Assembly: GCA_001592805.2 (NCBI GenBank)
Contig: CP051142.1
Coordinates: forward strand, 620,001 to 684,000
Origin: Peltaster fructicola
Lineage: Eukaryota > Ascomycota > Dothideomycetes
Direction: 5' to 3'
Length of the DNA stretch: 64,000 nucleotides
Of this stretch, positions 43,068-53,965 are shown in pieces. Under the pieces are notes generated by a model. The model saw only the letters and a program-made list of their open reading frames with translations. It was not told where the DNA came from and did not search any database. Position 1 is the stretch's first letter. Each line of letters starts with the position of its first letter. Made by a program: the position numbers and the translations under genes.

Positions 43068-46000
43068 CTATGTCGGCATAGCAGAGATGAAGCTTGACTT
43101 GAAAGATGTCTTGGCTCTGCCGGCACCATCCTTCGGACGACGACTTGTAGACTTCTTGCTCACGCCACCTGGACGTCCACCAGAAGCTCGTCCGCCACGA
43201 CCACGATAGCTACCTTCACCTTTCGAACCACCACTGACAGCGCGGTACTCACGTCTCTTGGTCTTCCAACCGCTTTTACCCTTGCTTTCCGTTGCAGGTT
43301 TAATTCGGTTGGCGGCAGATTGCGATTCGGCAAAGCGATCGTTGAACGCTGCGACCTCTGCGCTGATAGGACGTGCAGTGCCTGAGAACAGCTCCTCTTC
43401 ATCGACGTCAAGCCCATCGAAGTCACCATACTCATCCTCTTCGTCTTCGTCGTCATCGTCGAGGTTGTCTTCGTCATCCGTGCAGAGGTCGATGACATTG
43501 CCATTCGGATTCGAGGCGGTGCCAGCATCAGCTCTGATCTCGCCTCTCATCTCTTCGAACGACTGGCGGCATTGCTTGATAAGCTTGCAGAACTGTGGTC
43601 CGTAGTGATCGACCTGCTCCGGCACGATACCAGGTATCTTCTTCATCTCCGGAAGAGTTTCACTGAACCTCATCGCCATCTGGCGCAGTATCGAGTCGGG
43701 GAAAAGTGCGCCTCGCAGTCGGTCTCTTGACATGATCTCACGCACTTTCTGTCCAGCACGACCGACGAAGTCTTCGACCAGAGCTTGGTGAAGAGGGTCA
43801 AGATCATCTAACACGCCGTCCGTCGTTATAGGTCCTACTCGTGGTGGCTTGATGTGAGTGGCCACGCTCTCAAAAGCATCGCTGTCGTCTTCATAGTCCT
43901 CATCGTCTTCATCGTCGGGGATCATAAAGTCGTCGAACTTGTACCTGTCGAGGTTGCAGTCGCTACGTAGCGGAACGGGCTTCTTGCGGCGGGACGATAC
44001 AGCTTGTATCGGCGACGACACATTCGTCGAGAGAGGGAGCTCACGAGCATCTCGAGCAGCCCTTCGTGGTTTGACTGCATTCTTTGACTTGCCATCCGGG
44101 GATGAACGCATAGCAAGCTCAAGACGTGATACTTGGCGAGCTCCAGGGGCAGACTTGATATACTGCACCGGAAATTTCGCCTTGTTCATGAATTGGTACT
44201 CCATCAGCGCACCGTCAGCGATCAAGGCATAGAAGAGCCGCTCGGCCTCGCCACGATCAAGGTCCTTGCCTGCACCTGCCGCTTCGCTGTCCGACCATGT
44301 ATTCTTCTTGTTTGTGCCTCGGAAGACATCGACACACTTGAGTAGTGTGACCTGTTCGCCATCGAAACTCTTCACGATATCGCAGGCCTGTCTGGCCAGC
44401 TTAGTGACGTCTTGCATCGTGAATGATGCATCCGAGCAGCACACGTCGCAACCGTGCTTGCACTCATGCTTCTGAAAGGCCTCACTAAAGTACCTCAGAA
44501 CCTGAACACGGCGACAATCTGCTTTATTGTCGCAGTATTGTACCATCTGAGAAAGCATGGCCAGCTGTCGGTCTTTCTGCTCTCGACTACCATCTTCATT
44601 GTCGATAATCATTCGTCGTAGCTTCGAGACATCGCTGAAGCTAAAGTAGAGGTAGCAGCTTGACTGACCGCCGTCACGACCTGCTCGACCAGTCTCCTGG
44701 TAGTAGCCCTCGAGAGACTTGGGCAAGCTGTGATGTATAACGTACCTGACATTACTCTTGTCAATGCCCATTCCAAAGGCGATAGTTGCTACAATGACAT
44801 GCCATCTTCCAGCTTGCCACCCTTGCTGCACTTCAGACTTCTCAGCAGGCTTCATACCAGCGTGGTAGTGCGTAGCCATGATCTTGTGCGTTTTCCTCAG
44901 CGCTTCTGCGGTCTCTTCGCAGTTCCGCCGAGACAAACAATAAACAATACCAGTCTGCTTGTTGTGCTTCTCCTTGATTAGCGTAGCTATATCTGCAAGC
45001 ACGTCCTTCGATTTGCCCTTCTTGCGGACTTCATAGTACAGATTGGGTCGATTGAAACTCCTGGTGAAGATCTTGCAGCCATCCATTCCAAGATTGTGGA
45101 TGGTGTCGACCTTGACATTCTCTGTAGCTGTAGCCGTAAGCGCCATTACTGGAACTGAAGGATACTTGCGTCTGACCTCGCCGATCAGCTTGTAATCAGG
45201 CCTGAAGTCATGACCCCATTGACTGACGCAGTGAGCTTCATCTATAACGAGTCGTGCAAAGCGCTTGTTGGAGTATAGACGGTCCATGGAATTGATCATA
45301 GCCTGGCTTTTGCTCAGCATCTCCGGTGTTATGTAGAGGATGTGTATGAAGGTCGCCGCATCAGGACGTGCGAGTGTGTCGAAGATATGTCGACGTTCAC
45401 TTTGCGAAGTGTCTCCGTTGAGCAAGAATGCCTGTATCCGTAGCTTGCGTAGATGTTGGACTTGGTCTTCCATCAAACTCAGCAGTGGTGAGATGATAAT
45501 TGTGATACCTTGAGTCTTGCCGCTCTTGATCTGTGAGGGAAGCTGGTAGCACAGAGACTTACCGCCACCCGTTGGCATCAGAACGAAAGCATCATGACCT
45601 GAAAGAGTGGCATTGATAGCTTCCAGTTGTCCTTGACGGAAGCCCTGAAGTTTGAACTGCTCTTTGAGTGTCCGCTTGACATCGCCAGACCACGGATGAT
45701 TGAAGAGCGAAGCAACCTGTGAGTCATCGCCCTTGGCACTCTTGCCTTTACTGCTCGAACCAGCTATAACATTGATTGACGTCTCCCTGAGGGCGCTGCG
45801 CTGTGGTGCTGCCGGCTTGTTGAACTTGTCGACCTCAGCTACATCCGCGTCCAGCTCGCAAAAGTCGTCATCATCCATCGGGAAGTCATCATCTACATCA
45901 AAGCCATGGAATGAGGTATTCGGTGTAGGCATGGTAGTCGATGCTCTTGCACCGGCTTGATCTTGCCGCGTGGAGGCCGATTGAATGTCGAAGTGTAGAG

Positions 46001-47474
46001 CGACATCAGAACGTGATACACTTGGGTGGGCAAAACCTGTTGGAGTGCTTGAGACAGGACGAGTCACTGCCTGCGTTTGAGCGATACGGGCTGAGCTTCC
46101 TTCCTCGAAGGCAACGTGTGTGATGTGTCGCTGGGGGACCTGAGATGCCTCGATCGCGACATGTTTGGAAGCTAGAGGCCCCAGCTGTGCTTGCTCGACT
46201 GCTCGCTCGATCTCATCCCGAGCGACTTCGATGTGTTTGAGACATTCCTTCTCGAAGCTCTCGAGTTCTGCTTTGGCAGCTTGATTAGCCGCCTTGGCTT
46301 GCTCAGTTGCTCCAGTGTCCAGCTGTCTGATGGCTGCACGCAGGTTGGCAAACTGTTCATCACGCTTGGTAATTAGCCACTTCATCTTGGTACCACTCTT
46401 CTGTAGTGCGGTGATCGCATCCTGCAGATGAGTCAGATCCCTAAGCTCAGACTCTCGTAGATTCACTTGATCTTCCTCGTCGCCTTCATCGTGAAGATGT
46501 GCAATCTCATCAATCATGGCATCAAGTCGTACGGCGAGGCCATCGCTGATTTGTTGTATGCTCGCTTGCGGCAGATCGGAGAATTGTCTCAGGAGCTTGA
46601 CGTCTTCCGAAATCGTAGTCTTGATAGAGGACGAAGGTAGTGACTTCTTCTGCGAGAGATTATGCGATACGTCGACGCAATCTTTGGAAGACGTTGTGAG
46701 TGGCTTCGTTGTGGTTGTCTTTCTCTCGTGCAGTCGTTTGTTGCTGAAGTCGAAAAGTTCGTCGTCTTGGAAGCGGTCGAGCCTATTGTTCGTCGCCACT
46801 GGGTCGCGATGTGCATCATCCCGTGTCACCATTTGCTTCGGTGGGACTGTCGAGTATGGCGGTGGAGGTACATCTGGTATGTCGTGTTCGGTTGTCACAT
46901 TCACCTTGTCAGTGGCCGGTGTTTTGGAGCGTCGTGCTTTAGATCCTTGGTCCGCACATGTCCGAATGGAGTGATCGGTGATGTCGAAGTCATCACTCTT
47001 CCGTTTGCGTGGTACCGTCTGCTTTGGGAGCTTGCTGTCGAGTTTGTCAGGACTAAGCATGCAGTGAAGTCCTTCGGTCATGTCTAGTATCTCGATGTCG
47101 TCACCCAGATCAGATGTCTGAGGCACGGTCATACTGCTGGGCGTCATCGCACGAGAATTCTTCATAGTAGCTCGCTGACGCTCTGTCGAACGTCCTGTGA
47201 CGTTAGGCGATGTCGCATGAATTTGGACAATGTCTCGACGTCGCTGCATATCTGGCGGAGCTGTGGGCGCATATTGGTCGTCAAGCAGGTCGTGATCATC
47301 GATACCATCTCCAAAAAGCTCCTCCTCGACACCCAGATTCGTTAAGATCGTCTCGTTGGTAGATCGTGATTGCAAAGAGTTGTTCTCATGTGTGAACTCC
47401 AACGTAGGAATCGCCTCTGATGGTCGTGTCTGTAGAAGCCAACGCAGATGCTCAGCTAAGTTGTTGCGTGTCAT
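43068..47474 (-). CDS. SGS1: RecQ-family DNA helicase, Sgs1/BLM type
   Basis: A single exon of 1468 residues, the largest uninterrupted frame here. About 620 N-terminal residues are mostly disordered with acidic patches (DDDFPMDDDDFCELDADV), where Sgs1/BLM proteins bind Top3-Rmi1 and other partners. The helicase core starts near 590 (FKLQGFRQGQLEAINATLSG), with the Walker A block FVLMPTGGGKSLCYQLPS at about 630, DEAH in VIDEAHCVSQWGHDFRPDYK at about 745, and motif VI YYQETGRAGRDGGQSSCYLY. The zinc site (HECKHGCDVCC) lies near 1005, the RQC winged helix follows, and an HRDC domain near 1225-1300 (RLRGALFPDSILRQMAMRFS). The tail is Gly/Arg/Lys-rich. It dissolves Holliday junctions and controls recombination. 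The domain set identifies the long Sgs1/BLM class. Confidence 0.96.
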   Translation of the reverse strand: MTRNNLAEHLRWLLQTRPSEAIPTLEFTHENNSLQSRSTNETILTNLGVEEELFGDGIDDHDLLDDQYAPTAPPDMQRRRDIVQIHATSPNVTGRSTERQRATMKNSRAMTPSSMTVPQTSDLGDDIEILDMTEGLHCMLSPDKLDSKLPKQTVPRKRKSDDFDITDHSIRTCADQGSKARRSKTPATDKVNVTTEHDIPDVPPPPYSTVPPKQMVTRDDAHRDPVATNNRLDRFQDDELFDFSNKRLHERKTTTTKPLTTSSKDCVDVSHNLSQKKSLPSSSIKTTISEDVKLLRQFSDLPQASIQQISDGLAVRLDAMIDEIAHLHDEGDEEDQVNLRESELRDLTHLQDAITALQKSGTKMKWLITKRDEQFANLRAAIRQLDTGATEQAKAANQAAKAELESFEKECLKHIEVARDEIERAVEQAQLGPLASKHVAIEASQVPQRHITHVAFEEGSSARIAQTQAVTRPVSSTPTGFAHPSVSRSDVALHFDIQSASTRQDQAGARASTTMPTPNTSFHGFDVDDDFPMDDDDFCELDADVAEVDKFNKPAAPQRSALRETSINVIAGSSSKGKSAKGDDSQVASLFNHPWSGDVKRTLKEQFKLQGFRQGQLEAINATLSGHDAFVLMPTGGGKSLCYQLPSQIKSGKTQGITIIISPLLSLMEDQVQHLRKLRIQAFLLNGDTSQSERRHIFDTLARPDAATFIHILYITPEMLSKSQAMINSMDRLYSNKRFARLVIDEAHCVSQWGHDFRPDYKLIGEVRRKYPSVPVMALTATATENVKVDTIHNLGMDGCKIFTRSFNRPNLYYEVRKKGKSKDVLADIATLIKEKHNKQTGIVYCLSRRNCEETAEALRKTHKIMATHYHAGMKPAEKSEVQQGWQAGRWHVIVATIAFGMGIDKSNVRYVIHHSLPKSLEGYYQETGRAGRDGGQSSCYLYFSFSDVSKLRRMIIDNEDGSREQKDRQLAMLSQMVQYCDNKADCRRVQVLRYFSEAFQKHECKHGCDVCCSDASFTMQDVTKLARQACDIVKSFDGEQVTLLKCVDVFRGTNKKNTWSDSEAAGAGKDLDRGEAERLFYALIADGALMEYQFMNKAKFPVQYIKSAPGARQVSRLELAMRSSPDGKSKNAVKPRRAARDARELPLSTNVSSPIQAVSSRRKKPVPLRSDCNLDRYKFDDFMIPDDEDDEDYEDDSDAFESVATHIKPPRVGPITTDGVLDDLDPLHQALVEDFVGRAGQKVREIMSRDRLRGALFPDSILRQMAMRFSETLPEMKKIPGIVPEQVDHYGPQFCKLIKQCRQSFEEMRGEIRADAGTASNPNGNVIDLCTDDEDNLDDDDEDEEDEYGDFDGLDVDEEELFSGTARPISAEVAAFNDRFAESQSAANRIKPATESKGKSGWKTKRREYRAVSGGSKGEGSYRGRGGRASGGRPGGVSKKSTSRRPKDGAGRAKTSFKSSFISAMPT

Positions 47475-47850
47475 CTGCGATAAAGATCATGATTGAGTCG
47501 GCAGTGATGTCTTGTGGTGTATTGGAGAGGTTCGTCGTCCTGATGATGGTGGGCGGTTCTGGAGACACGCTAGAGAACGAACACGGCTTAACGCGAGACG
47601 CGTCGACACGTGACCATCTCCTGTTCATATCACAACTCTCTCTGCATTTTTTCGTCCGTCGACTCCAAAACCTCGTTGACCGTCTGCTGCTGACAGTTAC
47701 ATTCATGTCTGGGCCTACGCAACCCGTCGGAACATATCCTTTGGGATCGTCGCAGTATCCGTTAGCACCAATACAAGTCGAGTCATCTCGCTGGATCGAA
47801 AAGAATCATTCTTGACGTTGACAACTAACCCACACGTATACCTCGCAGCG
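47475..47850. other. Divergent promoter region
   Basis: 376 bases separate the starts of the RecQ helicase (minus) and the PLP decarboxylase (plus) genes. It contains ACGCGTCG near 47597-47604, matching an MCB-like ACGCGT element of the kind found before G1/S DNA-repair genes; that role is inference. An in-frame ATG at 47812 lies upstream of the chosen decarboxylase start. Confidence 0.4.
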
Positions 47851-49343
47851 ATGTTGTCAAACAGGGCTAATGAGTCGAGGTTACCATTACCGACATCAGA
47901 GTGTCTGACTACGGCTCGGTTACGATTGATTTCGAGTTTGCCTAAGACCGGCCATGGTCTTGACCATGTCAGGCAACACCTTAATGGCGACGTCGCACCA
48001 GCACTCTCACTCAGTAGCCAGTCCTCGACGTACTATGGCTTCGTGACCGGAGGGGCCACCGAAGCTGCGAAGTTTGCTGATCATCTGTGTGTCGAGTATG
48101 ATCAGAATGTTCAGGTTCACCTGCCAAGAGAGACAGTAGCAACAGATGTCGAAGACTGTGCGTTGAGAATGCTGCTTCAGCTTGCCGGTTTGGACCCGCA
48201 GTCCTGGCAACATAGGACCTTCACTACTGGAGCTACTGCGAGCAATGTGCTAGGTCTAGCACTCGGTAGACAGTCAGCTCTTGCTTCGCTGTCAAGCAGA
48301 AAAGGCACGCGGCCTCCCAACGTGGCTGAGGACGGCATCTTTGCTGTCATGCAACAAGCAGGTGTCGAAAGTGTGCAGATATTGACCACTGTAGCGCATT
48401 CATCACTACGCAAGGCTGCTTCGATAGTCGGCCTGGGTCGTGCGGCAGTGATTGATGTTGGTCGTGAAGGAGAAGCACATCGTTTTGACTTCACTCGGCT
48501 GGCAGATTTACTTAGTCGAGCGAAGACAGCATCGGTTGTGGCCGTCTCATACTCTGAGGTTAACACTGGACTCTATGCAACTTCGGGCGCAGAAATGAGC
48601 CAGATTCGCAAGCTATGTGATCAATATGGCGCATGGCTGCACGTCGATGCTGCCTTCGGTCTCTTGGCGAGAGTCTTGCCTGAAACACTAGAGTTCGAGA
48701 AGCTCCTGGATGGTGCTGCTGGCCTTGAACTCGCTGACTCCATCACTGGTGACGCTCATAAGCTTCTCAACGTGGTAAGTTGACCACTTTCTTTACCTCT
48801 CTTCCTCTGACCAGCTTTCAGCCATATGATTGCGGTTTCTTCTTCTCAAAATGCCTGGATATTGCTACAGAAGTCTGTCAGAACCCCAATGCAGCCTACC
48901 TGAGCTCATCAGTTGTGGCCACAATACCTTCGCCTCTCAACATTGGCATAGAGAATTCGCGACGCTTCAGAGCACTGCCGGTCTACGCGACGCTTGTCGC
49001 TTATGGTAAGGAGGGCTATAGCGAGATGATGCAACGGCAGGTCAAGCTTGCGAGGTTGATAGCAGAATTCATTCTCGACAGTCCAGGATATGAGCTGCTT
49101 CCAGAGTCTTCGTCTTCACGGAATGACAGGCTGCGGTCAATATATATGGTCGTTCTCTTTAGGGCCAAGGACGAAGAGCTCAACAGAGCTCTTGTACAAC
49201 GCATCAATGACACTCGCAAGATCTATGTTAGCGGCACAGCATGGGATGGTCGACCAGCCGCGAGGTTTGCTGTGGCGAATTGGCAAGCAGATGCACAGCG
49301 CGATCTTCCCATCATCAAAGAAGTGCTCAATGCACAGTTGTAG
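47851..49343 (+). CDS. Group II PLP-dependent amino acid decarboxylase-like protein
   Basis: Exons 47851-48774 and 48822-49343 (47-base intron) give 481 residues. The fold is that of glutamate, tyrosine and aromatic amino acid decarboxylases: TYYGFVTGGATEAAKFADHL, GTFTTGATASNVLGLALGR-like TFTTGATASNVLGLALGR, HVDAAFGLLARVLPE with the PLP-nitrogen-binding Asp, and the Schiff-base lysine in ITGDAHKLLNVPYDCGFFF, which spans the splice junction and so confirms it. The C-terminal domain follows (SRRFRALPVYATLVAYGKEG). The first Met after an upstream in-frame ATG at 47812 was chosen as MLSNRANESRLPLP. Fungal members are poorly characterised and some act in secondary metabolism; substrate unknown. 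Divergent from RecQ. Confidence 0.92.
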
Positions 49344-49624
49344 AAGAAGGATGGCATTGGCATCTGCGTGGGTGCAGAAAGCATCATCAAATTCTACTGC
49401 ACAACTCGGCTTGAAGAAACATGATCCAAGCATAGCGGCAGGGAGTAGAGTTTACTACAAGTACATACATTGTGCAAAATTATAGTAACACAAGCATTAT
49501 CTGTCCTTCGAATTGTGTCGGACAGATGCTCTCGCTGCCGCGTCTTGAGACATGTTTGGGAGGCCAATCTCTGCTCCCCTAGTTCGCAAGGTGAAAGTCT
49601 TTGATGACCAACTCTTCAGCAAGC

Positions 49625-50621
49625 TCAGTCAACGAAGTCCCTGACCTTCTTGAGCCATCCAAGGTACTCCTTCTGCTCCTTCACGTCAATGTAGTCGGGC
49701 ACGATCAGTGCAAGAGCAGAGTCGATGCCACGCTCGGAGAGATAGTTCTCGAAGAAGCTCTGGAGCTCCTCGTCGAGCTGTTGAAAGGGAGGACCGTTCC
49801 AGCTCTTCTCGGCACCAGTGTATCCGGATTGTTCTGCTGCAGCTGCCTCTGCATCTGTGAGTGGTGTGATGGCCTGAACACTGAACTCTCCATCCTCTGC
49901 CACGAGCTCAAATCGCAGGACGCCCTGCTTACCCTGGCGGCGGATGTTGACGGTGACGCTAGCTGGGAATGGTTGTTGCGAGCCTGCGTTCTCATCCTGA
50001 TCGTGGTTAGTGTTTCGGTATTGACCTTCACTTCACTGCGTATCTCACCTCTGCATCTCTCAGCTCGTCTCGGTCTCCTGGTGCGACATTGTCATTCTGG
50101 CCGACCTTGATGTTCCCACCAGATGTACGACCTTGAGCCACGGCAGCCTTGGAGTTTGCACCACCGCTCTGACCGTCAAGGTCTTCCTCATCGAGCAGTG
50201 CCTCGTCCATCTCATCCTCCTCGCCGTATTGTGGTGGGAAGTCGGCGACTGTAAATTGCACCTCGATAGTTTCGTCGTCGTACTTGCGTGTGAGTTTCAC
50301 ACCTGATTCGCCCTCGACATCGACGAGCTCCCAATCGTGTCCCTCCAAGAAGCTCTTGACATTCTCCTCGCTCAGGGTCGCTACGCCCTCGCTGCCTTCG
50401 TTCTCCAAGCTCAACTCGTTCTCGAGCTTGGCAGCAAGCTCTTGCGCTGATGCATCAAACCGCGGGCGCGATGTCGAGAAGTACTTGGATACTGTGGATG
50501 GGACTTGTAATCTTGCTTGGACCTGTCTCGAGGTCGAGGCGATTGTGATGCGGGACGAAGCTGTGAGAGTGCGCGATGCGAATCTTGGAGCCGCACGAGC
50601 GACAATGCGTGCAGCGAACAT
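49625..50621 (-). CDS. MAM33: Mam33/p32 mitochondrial acidic matrix protein
   Basis: Exons 50049-50621 and 49625-49996 (52-base intron) give 314 residues. The N-terminus MFAARIVARAAPRFASRTLT with KYFSTSRPRF is a typical mitochondrial presequence. The mature part has the p32 fold: LAAKLENELSLENEGSEG, LEGHDWELVDVEGESGVKLT, RKYDDETIEVQFTVADFPPQ, then after an acidic linker SVTVNIRRQGKQGVLRFEL and FQQLDEELQSFFENYLSERG, YLGWLKKVRDFVD. p32 proteins form a doughnut-shaped trimer in the matrix and support mitochondrial translation and respiration. It is divergent from the citrate carrier gene with 222 bases between starts, a plausible shared mitochondrial-gene promoter. Confidence 0.95.
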
Positions 50622-50843
50622 GGTGATGGATTCGGACGTGATAGGGGAAGATGGTGGCGGGTCTGAGAATATGTTCCATGGCGACAGTCCAGTCGAAGAT
50701 GCTAAACATTTCTAAAGCTTTGACCACCGGAGATCATCGTAGCAATAATGGCGTAACCAAGCATACATGATTTCTATGTCTATTGTGCTCGCATTGCACA
50801 CCTCCATATCAGCAGTGCCGTGTACTGTTCAACGACATCAGAC

Positions 50844-51767
50844 ATGGCTACAGCAACAGTGCCAAATATTGGCACACAGACGAAAACGACACCGGCATCC
50901 AAGAAGAAAGCGTCACCACTTCGATCAATAATAGCAGGCTCAACAGCTGGCGCAATCGAGATCGCAATTACATATCCAGCAGAATTCGCGAAGACAAGGA
51001 CGCAACTCAACTCGCGCCTCGCAGATGGCAAGAAGCTGCCATGGCCACCGTTCGGACGACAATGGTACGCCGGGTGTACAACGCTGATCATTGGCAACTC
51101 GATCAAGGCAGGAGTGCGATTCGTGGCCTTCGATCAGTACAAGAGCATGCTAAGCGATGCGGAGGGCAAGATCAGTGGGCCTATGACGGTCATTGCAGGC
51201 TTCATGGCTGGAGCGACGGAGAGCTTGGTTGCAGTTACACCTTTTGAGAGTATCAAGACGCAATTGATTGACGACAGGAAGCTGGCTCAGCCTAGGATGA
51301 AGGGCTTCCTCCATGGCTCAGGCCTCATATTTCGAGAGCAGGGCATCAGAGGGTTCTTCAAAGGCTTTGTGCCGACTACTGCTCGACAAGCTGCCAACTC
51401 TGCAGTGCGCTTCTCCTCATACACCTCACTGAAGCAGTTGGCACAAAGCTATGTTGCCCCAGGCGAGAAGCTGGGCACGATCTCGACCTTCGCGATTGGT
51501 GGCATGGCGGGCACGATAACTGTGTTCGCGACGCAACCAATTGACACAGTCAAGACGCGAATGCAGAGCATTGAGTCGAAACATCTGTACAAGAACAGTA
51601 TAGACTGCGGAGCGAAAATCGTGAGGCAAGAGGGCTTCTTCAAGTTGTGGTCAGGCGCGGTGCCTCGTCTTGGTCGGCTGGTCTTCAGTGGTGGCATTGT
51701 GTTCACCATGTACGAGAAGACGATCGAGCTGCTGGACCAGCTTGATCCTGCCTCCAAGTACATATGA
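50844..51767 (+). CDS. CTP1: Mitochondrial citrate/tricarboxylate carrier
   Basis: A single exon of 307 residues from MATATVPNIGTQTK. Three mitochondrial carrier repeats each show the Px[DE]xx[KR] signature: TYPAEFAKTRTQLNSRL, VTPFESIKTQLIDDRK and TQPIDTVKTRMQSIES, with six membrane helices. The PFGRQWYAGCTTLIIGNSIK and GFVPTTARQAANSAVRFSSY segments are typical of the Ctp1 citrate transporter of the inner membrane, which exchanges matrix citrate for cytosolic malate and feeds cytosolic acetyl-CoA synthesis. The Met at 50820 gives only eight more residues and is less family-like. Confidence 0.95.
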   Translation: MATATVPNIGTQTKTTPASKKKASPLRSIIAGSTAGAIEIAITYPAEFAKTRTQLNSRLADGKKLPWPPFGRQWYAGCTTLIIGNSIKAGVRFVAFDQYKSMLSDAEGKISGPMTVIAGFMAGATESLVAVTPFESIKTQLIDDRKLAQPRMKGFLHGSGLIFREQGIRGFFKGFVPTTARQAANSAVRFSSYTSLKQLAQSYVAPGEKLGTISTFAIGGMAGTITVFATQPIDTVKTRMQSIESKHLYKNSIDCGAKIVRQEGFFKLWSGAVPRLGRLVFSGGIVFTMYEKTIELLDQLDPASKYI

Positions 51768-52471
51768 TATCCACAATACATAGTCATTCACACCAACGAG
51801 ACATTGAGCAACACGAAATGCCCACGTGTGCATTGACATGCGTTGCTATCGATCGCTGAGGTGAGCCTCTTGAGAGGTATGGGAATTGAGCTGAACAAAA
51901 CGGTACAGACCTCGAGCATGCCGAGTATCGGATCAAATCTAGTCTGACGTCGCTGGTCCCGGAGGTCAGCGCTGCAACTCTCGGTCGGATCCTGCGTGAG
52001 ACACTCAGTCCCATAGCTGAGGTAGCTCGCGCTACAATGCATATGCTGATACCTTCACCAGTACGACAGATCTGCAGCTCAATGATAGCTTACAGGCTAT
52101 GAATGGCCGTGGACAGGGTCAGAGCGCTTGTCTGACGATGTCGTGCGCCAGGTCTGCGATTCTTGATTGGCTAGAACAAGCAAATACTAGTCTGGACCTT
52201 AACCTCACGCTACTGCAAGGGGCCAGTCCAGGTGATTGTGATCTCCTCCCCGGCGTTGACTGAAGAACGAGTCCTCCTCTTGTCCACCACAAGTCTCTCT
52301 CGCAGTCAATTCATTCTCTTGACAAGTGCACCACGCACACCACACTCATTACCACGCCGAACGACGCGTGCCGACGCTCACTACAGCACATTTACAAAGA
52401 ATTGCAGGCCGGTCCTGTATACGCTCTTATCTAGTTCACAGCATCTCTTCGTCAGACCCATACGTCTCGCC
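51768..52471. other. Intergenic, tandem genes
   Basis: A 704-base gap with the 3' flank of CTP1 and the promoter and CA/pyrimidine-rich leader of the Crh gene (about 52260-52470, many CACAC and CTCTC blocks). The reading frame of the Crh exon is open upstream to 52232 but without a signal peptide. Nothing else recognised. Confidence 0.45.
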
Positions 52472-53684
52472 ATGCTTCAATCAATCTTCACGGCCGCTGT
52501 GGCCTTCACAGCACTCGTCTTCGCGCAGACATCCACGAAGTGCAACCCGCTCAACACCACATGCCCTGCTGATGCTGCCCTTGGCACCACGTACTCGGTC
52601 GACTTCAGAAAGACTCAGGATGTAGATACCAACTTGTGGAACATCGTTGCTGGCGCATCGCTGATCGGGTATAACACGAATGGTGCTACTCTGAGCCTCA
52701 AGAACAAGGGCGACTCTGTCACTGTCGAGTCTAAGTTCTTCATCTTCGGAGGCCGCATGGAAGTCCTCTTTCAAGCAGCTGCTGGCAAGGGTATAATCAG
52801 TACTGCAATCCTTATCTCAGACGACCTTGATGAGATCGACTGGGAGTTCATTGGCAGCAACAACACGTACGTGTCAAACAATTGGTACGGTCATGGCAAC
52901 CAGGACCAGCGCAATGCTCAGTACACACCATTGAGCAATGGCCAGGCTGGCATCCACAACTACACCGTCGATTGGACCAAGGACCGTCTGCAATACATCC
53001 TGGACAACAACGTCGTCCGAGAAATCCCATACGCCGCTTCTGGTAGCTACCCTCAGACCCCTATGAAGATGAGCTTCGGTATGTGGTCTGCAGGTGATTC
53101 ACCATCAAACGGTACTGTAGAGTGGGCTGGAGGTGTAACTGATTGGAGCGCTGGGTAGGCAATCGCAACAAGGCATCGAGCGGAAAAAAGACTAATTCGT
53201 GAAACAGTCCATATGTCATGACAGTGCAAAGCATTAAGATGGTTGATTACAGCAGCAATGCAACAACATATACCTACAGCGGTCACTCCGGCGACTGGTC
53301 AAGCATTCAGGTCGCAACGTGAGTTCAGCGCCGACTGTGATACTACCCGCGTACTGACCATCATCTAGCGGTCAATCAGATGCCTACAAGATTATCAACA
53401 AGATCAGCACCTCCCAGAACGCGATCAACGGCTTCAACAATCTACCAACTGGCGCCAAGATCGGTATTGCGTGCGGTATTGCAGGTGTCCTCGCCGTTGG
53501 TATTATCGCATGGTGCGCCTTCTGCTGCGTACAACGACGAAAGGGCCGAGAGGAGAAGAGACTCGCAGACAAAGAGTGGGACGACCACCAGAACGAGCTG
53601 GTCCAGTATCGAAGGATGCAGCAGAAGGGTGGATTCAGTGTGAGCCACATGAGCAGGACATTCGGCGACAACAACAAGTTCTAG
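52472..53684 (+). CDS. CRH1: GH16 Crh-type chitin-glucan transglycosylase, cell wall
   Basis: Exons 52472-53154, 53208-53318 and 53369-53684 give 369 residues. A signal peptide MLQSIFTAAVAFTALVFA precedes KCNPLNTTCPADAALGTTYS, the Cys-bearing entry of Crh proteins. The catalytic motif DEIDWEF (DExDxE, nucleophile and acid/base Glu) is near residue 119, followed by YGHGNQDQRNAQYTPLSNG and NYTVDWTKDRLQYILDNNVV, which shape the glycoside-hydrolase 16 cleft. Crh enzymes transfer chitin chains onto beta-1,6- or beta-1,3-glucan outside the plasma membrane. The C-terminus carries a membrane helix (IACGIAGVLAVGIIAWCAFC) and a basic cytosolic tail rather than a GPI signal, as in some filamentous-fungal members. 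Paralog identity (Crh1, Utr2) is not certain. Confidence 0.93.
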
Positions 53685-53777
53685 ACACATTTGCTGTTTT
53701 CTCTGGCTCGATCTTACGCGCGACGATACCACTTCTTGCTTCACAGCGTATGTACATGCGTAGTATTTAGGCTTATG

Positions 53778-53789
53778 CTTTATATAAAG
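53778..53789. terminator. Palindromic CTTTATATAAAG between convergent genes
   Basis: A perfect 12-base palindrome lies in the 281-base gap between the stop codons of the Crh gene (plus) and NAB3 (minus). It reads as a TATATA-type efficiency element and an AT-rich cleavage signal on both strands. A role in bidirectional 3' end formation is inference. Confidence 0.4.
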
Positions 53790-53965
53790 TCGCTTGCTTG
53801 AACGATCAGTGTATTCGTGCTGCTCTCTGTGTGTGTACATGCAACAGGCCATGTGACGCCCTCTTAGCGATCGCCAGTCATCAAGCACGCCTTCTTAATG
53901 TCCATTTCATGCTCATAGGTCGTCGACCCGATTTGTCTACTCACCCTACCAGGTGTCTCTCAATC

